A DNA stretch of 64,000 nt from Pseudomonas sp. B21-048 (GTDB lineage: Bacteria; Pseudomonadota; Gammaproteobacteria; Pseudomonadales; Pseudomonadaceae): contig NZ_CP087168.1 of NCBI RefSeq assembly GCF_024748615.1, positions 3,720,001 through 3,784,000 on the forward strand. Reading direction: 5' to 3'. Numbering within the stretch: the first letter of the stretch is position 1; every line of letters starts with the position of its first letter. Position numbers and translations under genes: made by a program. The notes below the pieces were generated by a model. That model saw nothing but the letters and a program-made list of their open reading frames with translations. It did not search any database and had not been told where the DNA came from. Positions 1-8,421 of this stretch are shown piece by piece.

Positions 1-411
1 CGCGATGTGTTGCGCTTGCGTCGGTTTGCGGCGCCGATGGTGGAGATCGGTGAGGAATTGCAAAAGCTGAGCTTTCCGTTCATCGACAAGAACATGCGTC
101 CGTACTTCCGCGATGTGCAGATTCATGTCACGCGGCAGATGGAAGACCTGACGACTCTGGCGGACATTGCCAGCCAGACCATCGAAGTCGGTGTATTGCT
201 GGAGGCATCACGGCAGAGCGTGGTGCAACGCAAGTTTGCGGCATGGGCAGCGATTCTGGCCTTCCCGACGGCGGTGGCCGGGATTTACGGGATGAACTTC
301 CATGACATGCCGGAGTTGAGTTGGCATTACGGGTATTTCGCCGTGCTGGGATTTATCACCGTTGGGTGTGTCGGTTTGTGGGCGAGTTTCAAGCGGTCGG
401 GGTGGTTGTAG
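1..411 (+). CDS. CorA-family divalent cation transporter, C-terminal part (5' end outside window)
   Basis: The reading frame is open at the first base of the window, so only the last 136 codons are visible. The C-terminus has the hallmark of CorA-type Mg2+/Co2+ channels: a hydrophobic helix followed by the selectivity motif YGMNF, a short acidic loop (HDMPEL), then a second membrane helix and a short basic tail (FKRSGWL). The preceding helical stretch (EELQKLSF to EASRQSVVQ) fits the long stalk helix of the cytoplasmic funnel. The family forms homopentamers in the inner membrane. Which ion is carried cannot be decided from this part. The stop lies 9 bp before the target duplication of the downstream insertion sequence, so the coding region itself is untouched. 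Confidence 0.9.
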   Translation, partial: RDVLRLRRFAAPMVEIGEELQKLSFPFIDKNMRPYFRDVQIHVTRQMEDLTTLADIASQTIEVGVLLEASRQSVVQRKFAAWAAILAFPTAVAGIYGMNFHDMPELSWHYGYFAVLGFITVGCVGLWASFKRSGWL

Positions 412-427
412 TCAAGACCGAGGCGTC

Positions 428-1778
428 GGGGGTGTACGGGATTCTGTGTAAACGGCGTTGCTGTTAATCCTGCAAAAGCCGGTCTTCGAACTGGATACTG
501 AACCGGTTCAAGGCCCCCGCCCAGTCCCTGATTGGCATTGTCCACTTCTTGCTGATGTTATTCAGCGCCAGATAAAAGAGCTTCATAACCGCGTCATCAG
601 TCGGGAATGAGGCTCTGCTTTTGGTGACCTTGCGCAAGCTCATGTTGATCGACTCGATGGCGTTGGTGGTATAGATCACCGTCCGTATCTCAGGTGGATA
701 ATCGAATAGAGGTATGACCCTCGCCCAGTTTTTGCGCCATGACTGGCTGATCAGAGGGTATCGATCATCCCATTTGGCCTCGAAATCGGTCAGCTTTTGC
801 TCGGCCATTTCAACCGTCGTCGAGCGGTAAATAAGCTTGAGGTCGGCAGCGGCTTCGCGTTGATGCTTCCACGATACGAACTTCAAGCTGTTGCGCACCA
901 TATGCACGATGCACAGTTGAACCGAGGCTTGCGGATAGACCACTTCGATCGCCTCAGGAAAGCCCTTGAGCCCATCCACGCAGGCGATAAAGATGTCTTT
1001 TACCCCGCGTGTTTTAAGCTCTGTGACTACTTGCAGCCAGAATTTGGCACCTTCAGTCTGTGCGATCCACAATCCTAGAACTTCTTTTCGACCGTCCATA
1101 TTGACGCCAATGGCCAAGTAAACCGCCTTGGTTCTGACCGCGCCACTGTCGCGCACTTTGACGTGAATGCAATCGAGGTAGAGGATCGGATAGAGCTCGT
1201 CCAGAGGACGCGATTGCCAGACTTTGACCTCTTCGCTAACGGCGTCGGTAATCGCCGAGATGAGGCTAGGAGAGACCTCTGTGCCGTACATCTCCTGCAG
1301 GTGCCCCTGAATTTCCCGAACAGTCATCCCTCGGGCGTACAGCGAAATGACCTTGTCATCGAAGCCGGTCCAACGCGTCTGGTGCTTGGAAACTAGCTGG
1401 GGCTCGAACATTCCCTGGCGATCACGGGGAATCTCCAGCGGTAGCTCGCCAAAGTCGCCCTTGAGCGTCTTACCGCTATGGCCGTTGCGAGCATTTCCTT
1501 CGGCATTGGTAACGGCTGCGCTTTTGTCATGCCCCAGGTGCTCGGTCATTTCAGCTTCCAGGGCTCGTTCGACGAGCATCTTGGTGAGCTGCTTGAGCAG
1601 GCCATTTTCGCCGATCAGATCTTCGGGTTTTCGGTAGTTGGCCAACAGGCTGTCGGCCAGCTTTACCAGTTCAGGATCGGGTTTGACTCGTTTAGTGCGC
1701 TTGGGCTCGGTCATTGAGACTCCTTGGGAAAGGCAGTGTGCGCCTAATGACCGTTTACACAAACCTCAGGACACCCTC
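428..1778 (-). mobile_element. IS256-family insertion sequence, complete, with 8-bp target duplication
   Basis: A 1351-bp element carrying one transposase gene. It is bounded by 28-bp imperfect terminal inverted repeats (21 of 28 match by eye) whose inner 11 bp, TGTGTAAACGG, are identical at 445-455 and, inverted, at 1751-1761. The octamer GAGGCGTC flanks it directly at 420-427 and 1779-1786, the 8-bp duplication expected for IS256. The intact duplication and intact transposase suggest recent insertion. The target is the left arm of a hairpin downstream of the corA-like gene. Confidence 0.93.
464..1714 (-). CDS. IS256-family transposase
   Basis: A 416-residue mutator-type DDE transposase. 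The acidic triad is visible as the first Asp in LYLDCIHVKV, the second Asp in ACVDGLKGF, and the Glu in TTNAIESINMSLRK, a context typical of IS256. The start chosen, MTEPKRTK at 1714, has a good Shine-Dalgarno sequence (AAGGAG) just upstream; an in-frame ATG 16 codons earlier lacks one and lies near the terminal repeat. No frameshift is seen, so the enzyme is probably active. Confidence 0.95.
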   Translation of the reverse strand: MTEPKRTKRVKPDPELVKLADSLLANYRKPEDLIGENGLLKQLTKMLVERALEAEMTEHLGHDKSAAVTNAEGNARNGHSGKTLKGDFGELPLEIPRDRQGMFEPQLVSKHQTRWTGFDDKVISLYARGMTVREIQGHLQEMYGTEVSPSLISAITDAVSEEVKVWQSRPLDELYPILYLDCIHVKVRDSGAVRTKAVYLAIGVNMDGRKEVLGLWIAQTEGAKFWLQVVTELKTRGVKDIFIACVDGLKGFPEAIEVVYPQASVQLCIVHMVRNSLKFVSWKHQREAAADLKLIYRSTTVEMAEQKLTDFEAKWDDRYPLISQSWRKNWARVIPLFDYPPEIRTVIYTTNAIESINMSLRKVTKSRASFPTDDAVMKLFYLALNNISKKWTMPIRDWAGALNRFSIQFEDRLLQD

Positions 1779-1808
1779 GAGGCGTCTGCGAAATTCGCAG
1801 GCGCCTTT
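1779..1808 (+). terminator. Hairpin downstream of corA, split from it by the IS
   Basis: The sequence can fold into a roughly 13-bp stem (AGGCGTCTGCGAA with TTCGCAGGCGCCT) followed by TTTAA. With the IS removed it would sit just after the corA-like stop, so it is probably that gene's terminator. Its left arm contains the 8-bp target of the IS256 element. It overlaps the end of the convergent amidotransferase gene by two bases. Confidence 0.55.
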
Positions 1809-2541
1809 AAGGCTTAACCGACTCACCCTCAGGCTTGTGCGCCACAAATCGCATCATCCACTCTGCGACGGTAGTGCCGTGATGCTCATGTTCAAGACTC
1901 GCCATACCTTTCGAATAAATCTGCTCGCCCAGCGCTTCCTGACGAATATCCAACAATGCCCGTGAGTAATCGTGAATGAACTCCGGATGCCCCTGGAAGC
2001 ACAGCACTTGATCGTTGATGTGATATGCGGCGAATGGGCAGAAATCACTCGAGGCGATGACCGTAGCGTTTTTTGGCAGCGCGGTGACCTGATCCTGGTG
2101 ACTGATCAGCAGCGTCAGTTCCTCCCTCAGCGGGCTCATCCACGGCGCCTTGGCCGCGAGTTTGTACTTGTGGGTGCCGACGCCCCAGCCCTGGGTCGCC
2201 CGCTCGCTCTTGCCACCCAACAACAGCGCCAGCAATTGATGGCCGAAGCACACGCCCAGTAGTTTGTCGCCGCGCTCGTAACGGCTCAGCAAGTACGTTT
2301 TGAGGGTTTCAATCCACGGATCGGTGCCGAAGGAATCGGCTTTGCTGCCGGTAACCAGATAGGCATCGAAGGTCAGGTCATCGCTGGGATAATCACCCTG
2401 CATCACGTTGTATACGGTGAACTCGGCGGCGATGGGTTGCTGCGAAAACAGACGCTGGAACATCTGCCCGTAACCCTGATATTGATCGACCAGTTCCGGA
2501 CGCAGGATGTCGGTTTCCAGAATGCAGATGCGTAACGACAT
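1807..2541 (-). CDS. Class I glutamine amidotransferase (GMP-synthase-type domain)
   Basis: 244 residues from MSLRICIL. The class I glutamine amidotransferase fold is recognisable: nucleophile Cys in LLGVCFGHQLLA, catalytic His and Glu in FQGHPEF near the C-terminus, and the HQDQV stretch between them. There is no synthetase domain, so this is a stand-alone GATase-like protein. Relatives in Pseudomonas include gamma-glutamyl hydrolases of polyamine catabolism and unassigned homologues; the substrate cannot be chosen here. The start at 2541 is chosen because upstream in-frame ATGs give unlikely N-termini; its ribosome site is weak. It is followed on the same strand, across the IS, by no related gene. 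Confidence 0.85.
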   Translation of the reverse strand: MSLRICILETDILRPELVDQYQGYGQMFQRLFSQQPIAAEFTVYNVMQGDYPSDDLTFDAYLVTGSKADSFGTDPWIETLKTYLLSRYERGDKLLGVCFGHQLLALLLGGKSERATQGWGVGTHKYKLAAKAPWMSPLREELTLLISHQDQVTALPKNATVIASSDFCPFAAYHINDQVLCFQGHPEFIHDYSRALLDIRQEALGEQIYSKGMASLEHEHHGTTVAEWMMRFVAHKPEGESVKP

Positions 2542-2637
2542 AAAAAATACCTGACACATGAAGGGAATAATGCACACCCCAGAGCCTGCCTTGAAACACG
2601 GTGGCAAGGCAAGCCCCGGAACGGGTCATCGGTCCCT

Positions 2638-4782
2638 TTAGAACAACGCGTCTTTGGCCGCCTTCTCCAACAGCAGCGCAGGCGGTGTGAAACGCTCGCC
2701 GTACTGCTCGGCCAGGTACTGAGCGCGGGCGACGAAATCTTGCACGCCGTACTGATTGATGAACTGCAGCGCACCACCGGTCCAGGCCGCGAAGCCGATG
2801 CCGAAGATCGAGCCGACGTTGGCATCCGCCGTCGAGGTCAGCACGCCCTCCTCCATACAGCGCACGGTTTCGATGGCTTGGACGAATAGCAGTCGATCGC
2901 GTATGTCCTTCGGCGAAATCTGCCCATCGGCTTTCTCGAAACGGCTTTTAAGTTCAGGCCACAAATGCTTCTGCCCTGTGGCCGGGTAATCGTAGAAACC
3001 ACCCCCAGCGGCCTTGCCCGGACGTTTGTATTCCTTGAGCAACAAGTCAATCACGGCGAACGCCGGATGCTCAATCAGGGGTTTCCCTTCTGCTCGCAGG
3101 TCTTTGGCGGTTTGCTCGCGGATGTGGCTCATGAGGCTGAGGGAAACTTCGTCGGAGATCGCCAGAGGCCCGACGGGCATGCCAGCCTTGCGTGCTTCGG
3201 TCTCGATCATCGGCGCGCTCACGCCTTCGCCGAGCATGGCGATGCCTTCATTGGTGAAGGTGCCAAATACTCGCGAGGTAAAGAAGCCGCGACTGTCGTT
3301 GACCACAATCGGCGTTTTCTTGATTTGCAGGACGAAATCGAACCCGCGCGCCAGGGTTTCGTCGCTGGTATGGACACCTTTGATGATTTCCACCAGCGGC
3401 ATTTTCTCCACGGGACTGAAGAAATGCAGGCCGATGAATTTCGTCTGGTCCGGCACTGCCGTGGCCAGGCCGCTGATCGGCAAGGTCGAAGTGTTGGAGG
3501 CGATGACCGCGTCCGGGCCGACGACGGCTTGCACGGCTGAAGAGACCTTGGCCTTCAGTTCGCGGTCTTCAAACACCGCTTCAATGATCAGATCGCAACC
3601 CGCCAGGTCCGCATCGTTTTCGGTGGCATGGATTCGCGCCAAAACCTCTTCGCGCTGCTCCCGGGTTAACTGACCACGCGCAACTTTCTTGTCCAGCAAC
3701 GCCGCCGAGTGAGCCTTGCCCTTCTCTGCCGCGGCGAGGTTGATGTCTTTGAGCACCACGTCGATGCCGGCTGATGCGCTGACAAACGCGATGCCCGCGC
3801 CCATCATCCCGGCGCCGAGCACGCCGGCTTTCTTCGTCACGTAAGGCGCTATGCCTTGGGGCCGTGAGCCGCCGGCATTGATCTCATTGAGCTGAAACCA
3901 GAACGTGCCAATGAGGTTTTTCGACACCTGGCCGGTTGTCAGCTCGGTGAAGTAGCGGGTTTCGATCAGGTGCGCCGTGTCGAAATCCACCTGGGCGCCT
4001 TCCACCGCAGCACAGAGAATTTTCTCCGGCGCGGGCAGACAGCCCTCAGTTTTGCTGCGCAGAATCGATGGCGTGATAGCAAGCATCGGTGCGAGCTTCG
4101 GATCCGACGGCGTGCCGCCAGGGATCTGATAACCCTTCACGTCCCAGCGCTGCACAGCGACCGGGTGAGCGACAATCCACGCCCGCGCCTTGGCCATCAG
4201 CTCATCGCGATCGGCGGCTAACTCGTCAATCAAACGCGCCTGTAACGCCTGTTGCGGGCGGATTTTTTTGCCTTCAAGCAGATACGGCAGGGCTTTTTCA
4301 ATGCCCAGCATGCGGACCATGCGCACTACCCCGCCGCTGCCCGGCAACAGGCCTAGGGTGACTTCGGGCAGGCCCAGTAGCACCGACGGATGGTCCAGCG
4401 CCACGCGGTGATGGCACGCCAGGCAGATTTCCCAACCGCCGCCGAGCGCCGCGCCGTTAATGGCGGCAACCACCGGTTTGCCGAGGGTTTCCAGGGTGCG
4501 CAGTTGGCCCTTGAGTGTCAGCACCCTGTCGTAAAAGGCTTTGGCTTCGGGTTTGCCGACCTTGATCAGTTCATTAAGGTCGCCGCCGGCGAAGAAGGTC
4601 TTCTTGGCCGAGGTGATGATCACGCCGGCAATGGCGTCCTTGTCGGCGACCAGTCGGGCGACGCAGGTGGCCATGGCGTCGCGGTAGACCGCGTTCATGG
4701 TGTTGGCACTCTGGCCTGGCATGTCGATGGTCAGGACGACGATCTGGTCCTGACCTTTTTCGTAACGGATGGCTTCGGTCAT
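2638..4782 (-). CDS. Multifunctional fatty-acid oxidation protein (enoyl-CoA hydratase / 3-hydroxyacyl-CoA dehydrogenase)
   Basis: 714 residues in two halves. The N-terminal crotonase domain has the oxyanion-hole region AKKTFFAGGDLNEL and the glycine-rich NGAALGGGWEICLAC followed by LPEVTLGLLPGSGG, which carries a catalytic Glu. The 3-hydroxyacyl-CoA dehydrogenase half begins with the dinucleotide fold GAGMMGAGIA and has the active-site His in GLHFFSPVEKMPLVEI. The length matches FadB/FadJ alpha subunits. MTEAIRYEKG at 4782 is the chosen start because the longer frame reads into low-quality sequence. It lies 23 bp after the thiolase gene on the same strand, forming a thiolase-hydratase/dehydrogenase pair. 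It resembles the secondary fadAB pairs of Pseudomonas rather than the canonical fadBA order, an inference from memory. Confidence 0.93.
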   Translation of the reverse strand: MTEAIRYEKGQDQIVVLTIDMPGQSANTMNAVYRDAMATCVARLVADKDAIAGVIITSAKKTFFAGGDLNELIKVGKPEAKAFYDRVLTLKGQLRTLETLGKPVVAAINGAALGGGWEICLACHHRVALDHPSVLLGLPEVTLGLLPGSGGVVRMVRMLGIEKALPYLLEGKKIRPQQALQARLIDELAADRDELMAKARAWIVAHPVAVQRWDVKGYQIPGGTPSDPKLAPMLAITPSILRSKTEGCLPAPEKILCAAVEGAQVDFDTAHLIETRYFTELTTGQVSKNLIGTFWFQLNEINAGGSRPQGIAPYVTKKAGVLGAGMMGAGIAFVSASAGIDVVLKDINLAAAEKGKAHSAALLDKKVARGQLTREQREEVLARIHATENDADLAGCDLIIEAVFEDRELKAKVSSAVQAVVGPDAVIASNTSTLPISGLATAVPDQTKFIGLHFFSPVEKMPLVEIIKGVHTSDETLARGFDFVLQIKKTPIVVNDSRGFFTSRVFGTFTNEGIAMLGEGVSAPMIETEARKAGMPVGPLAISDEVSLSLMSHIREQTAKDLRAEGKPLIEHPAFAVIDLLLKEYKRPGKAAGGGFYDYPATGQKHLWPELKSRFEKADGQISPKDIRDRLLFVQAIETVRCMEEGVLTSTADANVGSIFGIGFAAWTGGALQFINQYGVQDFVARAQYLAEQYGERFTPPALLLEKAAKDALF

Positions 4783-4805
4783 GGCTATTTCCTTGAAATC
4801 GGGGC

Positions 4806-6011
4806 TCAGAGGCGTTCGATGATGGTGGCAATGCCCATGCCGCCGCCGACACACAATGTCGCCAGGCCATAGCGCAGGCGCCGGGCTTCCAGTTCATCGA
4901 GCAGCGTGCCGAGAATCGCGCAGCCGGTGGCGCCGAGCGGATGGCCCATGGCGATGGAGCCACCGTTGACGTTGACCTTGTCGGGGTCGATGGCCATGTC
5001 CTTGATGAACTTGAGCACGACCGAAGCGAACGCTTCGTTGACTTCGAACAGGTCGATGTCTTCGACCCGCAGCCCGGCCTTGGCCAGCGCCTTGCGGGTG
5101 GCCGGTGCCGGGCCGGTGAGCATGATGGTCGGGTCGGTGCTGGTGACCGCCGTGGCGACGATTCGCGCTCGCGGCTGCAAGCCCAGCGCCCGGCCACGGG
5201 CGGAGGAGCCGATCAGCATCAGCGCCGCGCCATCGACAATCCCGGAGCTGTTGCCCGGCGTGTGCACGTGGTTGATCCGCTCGATCTGGCTGTAAACCCG
5301 CAATGCCGTGGCATCGAAGCCCATTTGCCCGATCATTTCGAAACTCGGCTTGAGCTTGCCCAGACCCTCCATCGTCGATTCGGCGCGAATGAACTCATCG
5401 TGATCGAGCAGAATGATGCCGTTTTGGTCTTGCACCGGCACCAACGACTTGTTGAACGAACCGTCCGCCCGCGCCCGCGTAGCCTTCTGCTGGGAGTGCA
5501 ACGCGAAGGCATCGACGTCCTGACGGCTGAAGCCTTCAATCGTGGCGATCAGGTCCGCACCCACGCCCTGAGGCGTGAAGTGGTTGTGCAAATTGGTTTC
5601 CGGATCCAGCGCCCAAGCGCCGCCATCACTGCCCATAGGCACGCGGGACATCGACTCGACGCCACCGACCACCACCAGGTCTTCGAAGCCGGAACGCACT
5701 TTCATCGCACCGAGGTTCACCGCTTCCAGCCCCGACGCGCAAAAGCGATTGAGCTGCATGCCAGCCACGCTGACGTCCCAATCGGCCACCTGCGTGGCGG
5801 TCTTGGCGATGTCGGAACCCTGATCGCCGATGGGCGTCACGCAGCCGAGCACCACATCATCGACCTGACTGGTATCGAGGGACGTGCGCTGCTGCAGCGC
5901 CGTCAGCAGCCCGGCCACCAGGTTCACTGGCTTGACGCTGTGCAAGGCGCCATTGGCCTTGCCTTTACCACGGGGCGTGCGTAACGCATCGAATATCAAA
6001 GCTTGGGTCAT
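4806..6011 (-). CDS. Acetyl-CoA C-acyltransferase (3-ketoacyl-CoA thiolase)
   Basis: 401 residues, the usual thiolase length. The acyl-accepting cysteine is Cys91 in [11 protein letters not shown]; the catalytic His lies in MGHPLGATG; the second Cys lies in LCVGGGMG at the C-terminus. Thiolases of this group cleave 3-ketoacyl-CoA in the last step of beta-oxidation, here presumably as the beta subunit partner of the downstream multifunctional protein. It is the first gene of the two-gene operon. The N-terminal phrase [17 protein letters not shown] is typical of the FadI/FadA-like subgroup. Confidence 0.94.
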   Translation of the reverse strand: MTQALIFDALRTPRGKGKANGALHSVKPVNLVAGLLTALQQRTSLDTSQVDDVVLGCVTPIGDQGSDIAKTATQVADWDVSVAGMQLNRFCASGLEAVNLGAMKVRSGFEDLVVVGGVESMSRVPMGSDGGAWALDPETNLHNHFTPQGVGADLIATIEGFSRQDVDAFALHSQQKATRARADGSFNKSLVPVQDQNGIILLDHDEFIRAESTMEGLGKLKPSFEMIGQMGFDATALRVYSQIERINHVHTPGNSSGIVDGAALMLIGSSARGRALGLQPRARIVATAVTSTDPTIMLTGPAPATRKALAKAGLRVEDIDLFEVNEAFASVVLKFIKDMAIDPDKVNVNGGSIAMGHPLGATGCAILGTLLDELEARRLRYGLATLCVGGGMGIATIIERL

Positions 6012-6040
6012 GACGTCCTCGAAACCTGATGGTGGATGAA

Positions 6041-6090
6041 GATCAAAAGATCGTCCGAACGCGGCCCGAGCCTTCGGCAGCTCCTACAGG
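6041..6090. repeat. Dispersed intergenic repeat (AAAAGATCG / CAGCTCCTACAG type)
   Basis: About 50 bp starting with CAAAAGATCG and ending CAGCTCCTACAGG. A near-identical stretch lies in inverted orientation within the element at 53262-53361, showing that this is a repeated Pseudomonas intergenic element. The remainder of the gap, 6091-6472, shows no gene or clear structure; promoters for the flanking divergent genes must lie here. Confidence 0.7.
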
Positions 6091-6472
6091 AGACTGTGTG
6101 ATCCTGATCTTTATGCCCCTCACCTTATGCGCAGCAGCCATGGATTCAATGACCACAGTGCTCATCGGCATTGACGGTCACGCTCAGACGAACGGTAGTC
6201 TGCTATCGGATAAATCGATTCACGTCACCAAGCTGTCTAGCCAACGGGCGCCCAAGAAGCTGGCCATAAGCCTCATGACACTTTTAAAGTGATGAGTACT
6301 AAATCCATACGAAATGGATCTAAGCCAAGCGTGACGCGGGCCCTAAGGTAAACCTGTACGAAGTTGTCGTCGGGTTTTGCCGAGGCACTCGTCCTACAAG
6401 GAAGTGCAGCGCTCTGCCGTCATGGATATAGGCAGGCAGGCATCAGGAAATAACAAAAAAGGCGGTCAAGCC

Positions 6473-6568
6473 ATGTTCAAGCATTCGAAAGTTCGTCAAG
6501 CCGGGCTCATTTTATTCGCCACTACGCTGTTGTTGATTTTGCCGAACCTGACCAAGGTGATTGGCTGA
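6473..6568 (+). CDS. 31-residue single-pass membrane peptide
   Basis: A very small frame beginning MFKHSKVRQAG and continuing as one hydrophobic helix (LILFATTLLLILPNL) with a short KVIG tail. The start at 6473 has a plausible ribosome site (AAAGGCGG) about 6 bp upstream; the longer frame beginning at 6377 lacks one and would have a low-complexity N-terminus. The basic N-terminus suggests the N-in topology of small inner-membrane peptides. It lies upstream of the exported cytochrome gene in the same direction, with about 110 bp between. I do not recognise a characterised family; function unknown. Confidence 0.55.
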   Translation: MFKHSKVRQAGLILFATTLLLILPNLTKVIG

Positions 6569-6679
6569 TCGAGCATCAGGGTTTTCATTTCGCCTGATAA
6601 AAATGTGATTGACTCGCTACCCGGGTCAGCGTGGCTGTGCCAATCTTTGCGGCACTTTTACGACATGGACGGCGATTAC

Positions 6680-7486
6680 TTGAAAACGCTCATTCTGTTT
6701 GGGGCCTTGCTGCTCAGCATGCCCCTGTCTGCCGCAGAGCTGAATCTGGAGCTGGGCGCGAGTTCTCGCACCTGGCAGACCGAGCAATTGCTCAAGCATC
6801 CTCAGGTTCAGACCCTCACCATCACTAACGACGTTTCCTACAAACGGGACATGAGCTATCGCGCCGTGCCGTTAGCGGCGTTGTTGACGGGCATCAAGCC
6901 TGACGATCATTTGCAAGCTGTGGCGCTGGACGGTTTTGCTGCCGAACTGGCTGCCGCGCCGTTGCTCAATACCCAAGGCGCGCGGGCCTGGTTGGCGATT
7001 GAAGACCCGACCCAGCCGTGGCCGCCCTTGTCCGAGGGCAAACACAGTGCCGGGCCGTTTTATCTGGTCTGGACCGATCCACAAGCGGGCAATATCAGCC
7101 CCGAGCAATGGCCGTTCGAAGTCGCCAGCATCAAGCGCATGGCCCCGGTGGCCGAGCGCTTCCCCGCCCTGCTGCCCGATCCTGCGCTGAAGGCGGACGA
7201 TCCGGTGAACAAGGGCTTTGCGCTATTTCAAAAGAACTGCCTGGCTTGTCATCGATTGAATGGCGCGGGCGATGCGCAGTTCGGGCCGGACCTGAATATT
7301 CCGTTCAATCCGACCGAGTATTTCGGCGCGGATTTCCTCAAGCGCTACATTCGTGATCCGCAGAGCTTGCGCCAGTGGCCACAGGCGAAGATGCCGGCGT
7401 TCGCCACGACGGTGTTGCCGGAGGAGGATCTGGAATTGTTGGTGGGGTATTTGAAGCATATGGCGGGGCGGAAAGTGAAACCATAG
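6680..7486 (+). CDS. Exported c-type cytochrome with an N-terminal oxidoreductase-like domain
   Basis: 268 residues. Starting at the TTG at 6680 the protein begins MKTLILFGALLLSMPLSAA, a clean Sec signal peptide, with GGACGG upstream as ribosome site; an in-frame ATG at 6665 adds DGDYL and lacks one. The mature N-terminal half (to about residue 170) resembles a sulfite-oxidase/molybdopterin-binding-like fold (TITNDVSYKRDMSYRAVPLA), but no cofactor ligand can be assigned. The C-terminal half is a mono-haem cytochrome c: CLACH for haem attachment and KMPAF with the likely Met ligand. It is periplasmic and probably an electron acceptor or donor. No partner gene lies next to it. Confidence 0.8.
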   Translation: MKTLILFGALLLSMPLSAAELNLELGASSRTWQTEQLLKHPQVQTLTITNDVSYKRDMSYRAVPLAALLTGIKPDDHLQAVALDGFAAELAAAPLLNTQGARAWLAIEDPTQPWPPLSEGKHSAGPFYLVWTDPQAGNISPEQWPFEVASIKRMAPVAERFPALLPDPALKADDPVNKGFALFQKNCLACHRLNGAGDAQFGPDLNIPFNPTEYFGADFLKRYIRDPQSLRQWPQAKMPAFATTVLPEEDLELLVGYLKHMAGRKVKP

Positions 7487-7491
7487 TCAGT

Positions 7492-7602
7492 GATCGTTCC
7501 CACGCTCTGCGTGGGAATGCAGCCCGTGACGCTCTGCGTCACATCCAAAGCCGAACGCGGAGCGTCCGTGGAGGCATTCCCACGCAGAGCGTGGGAACGA
7601 TC
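7492..7602. repeat. Large palindromic intergenic element (29-bp perfect arms)
   Basis: Perfect 29-bp inverted arms at 7492-7520 and 7574-7602, each itself a palindrome around TTCCCACGCTCTGCGTGGGA. The centre holds a second small inverted repeat (GACGCTCTGCGTC). A second copy of the same design sits at 56771-56874. It lies between convergent genes and may act as a bidirectional terminator. The copy is typical of REP/BIME-like elements in Pseudomonas. Confidence 0.85.
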
Positions 7603-7611
7603 GGTGGTAGG

Positions 7612-8421
7612 TTACTGCTGTTGGACGGAGATCACCGGCGCAGGCGTCGGCGAGACAAACACCTTCGCATGCATCTGCTCGCACCCACCGCCACGGCGCA
7701 TGCCGCGCACCGGGCAGGCGTCTAGGTAATCCAGGCCCACGGCCAGTTTCAGGTGACGCTCCGGGCGGGCCAGCTCGTTGGTTACGTCGAAGCTGTACCA
7801 GGCGTCATCCAGCCAGGCTTCAGCCCAGGCGTGACTGGCCAGGTGTTCGCTGTTCTCGCTGTACAGATACCCCGACACATAACGCGAGGGAATGCCCAGG
7901 CTGCGGGCGCAGGCGAGAAACGCATGGGTATGGTCCTGGCAGACCCCGGAACGCCCGGCGAAAGCCTGGGCGGCGCTGGTGTCCACTTCGGTGGAACCCG
8001 GCGTGTAGGTCATGTGCTGGTTCAGGCCATGCATCAAATCGATCAGCGCCGTACGATCCCGGCGTTGTTTGCACGACTTCTGAGCAAACGCGCGCAGGGC
8101 TTCGTCGGCTTCGGTCAGGCGCGTGAAACGCAGGAATGGCAGCGCCGACTGGCTTTCATGCTCGGCTTCGCGCAGTTCGTCGATGTCTACCTGCCCTCGG
8201 GCGCCGATGATGATTGCCTCGTGGGGTTCGTCCAGGGTCAGCACATGCAGAATATTGCCGAACGGATCAAGTTGCGAGCGCACCGGGCGTGGCAGGTCGA
8301 GCTGCCAGCTGAGCACGTGTTGGCGCTCGCTGTCGTGGGGGGTCAGTCGCAGGTACTGGATGCTGGCCCGCACCTGATCTTCGTAGTGATAGGTGGTCTC
8401 GTGGCTAATGGAAAGTCTCAT
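7612..8421 (-). CDS. Transglutaminase-like protein of the ATP-grasp/alpha-E cluster
   Basis: 269 residues. An N-terminal beta-rich region (MRLSISHETTYHYEDQV) is typical of bacterial transglutaminase-like proteins. The papain-like triad is clear: Cys in SGVCQDHTHAFLAC, His in SHAWAEAWLDDAWYSFD, and the Asp in that last stretch. Members are thought to cleave or ligate peptide bonds. Its ATG overlaps the TGA of the upstream alpha-E gene (8418-8421), which implies translational coupling. It is the third gene of the cluster that starts at 10790. The exact substrate is unknown for the whole family. Confidence 0.88.
   Translation of the reverse strand: MRLSISHETTYHYEDQVRASIQYLRLTPHDSERQHVLSWQLDLPRPVRSQLDPFGNILHVLTLDEPHEAIIIGARGQVDIDELREAEHESQSALPFLRFTRLTEADEALRAFAQKSCKQRRDRTALIDLMHGLNQHMTYTPGSTEVDTSAAQAFAGRSGVCQDHTHAFLACARSLGIPSRYVSGYLYSENSEHLASHAWAEAWLDDAWYSFDVTNELARPERHLKLAVGLDYLDACPVRGMRRGGGCEQMHAKVFVSPTPAPVISVQQQ

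Noticed and set aside
2965..3540. Long plus-strand open frames opposite the beta-oxidation genes (also 4941-5984, 9735-10658, 12109-13068, 20538-21644)
   Set aside because: These mirror strongly coding minus-strand genes in GC-rich DNA. Their translations are rich in His, Arg and Gly without domains, and they lack ribosome sites.
6029..6292. 87-residue plus-strand frame starting in the intergenic repeat
   Set aside because: It starts within a dispersed repeat, has no ribosome site, and the sequence has no conserved feature.
7492..7602. CRISPR-like array suggested by many palindromes in the window
   Set aside because: The palindromic units are isolated pairs without regular spacers, and no cas genes are present. 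They are dispersed intergenic elements.
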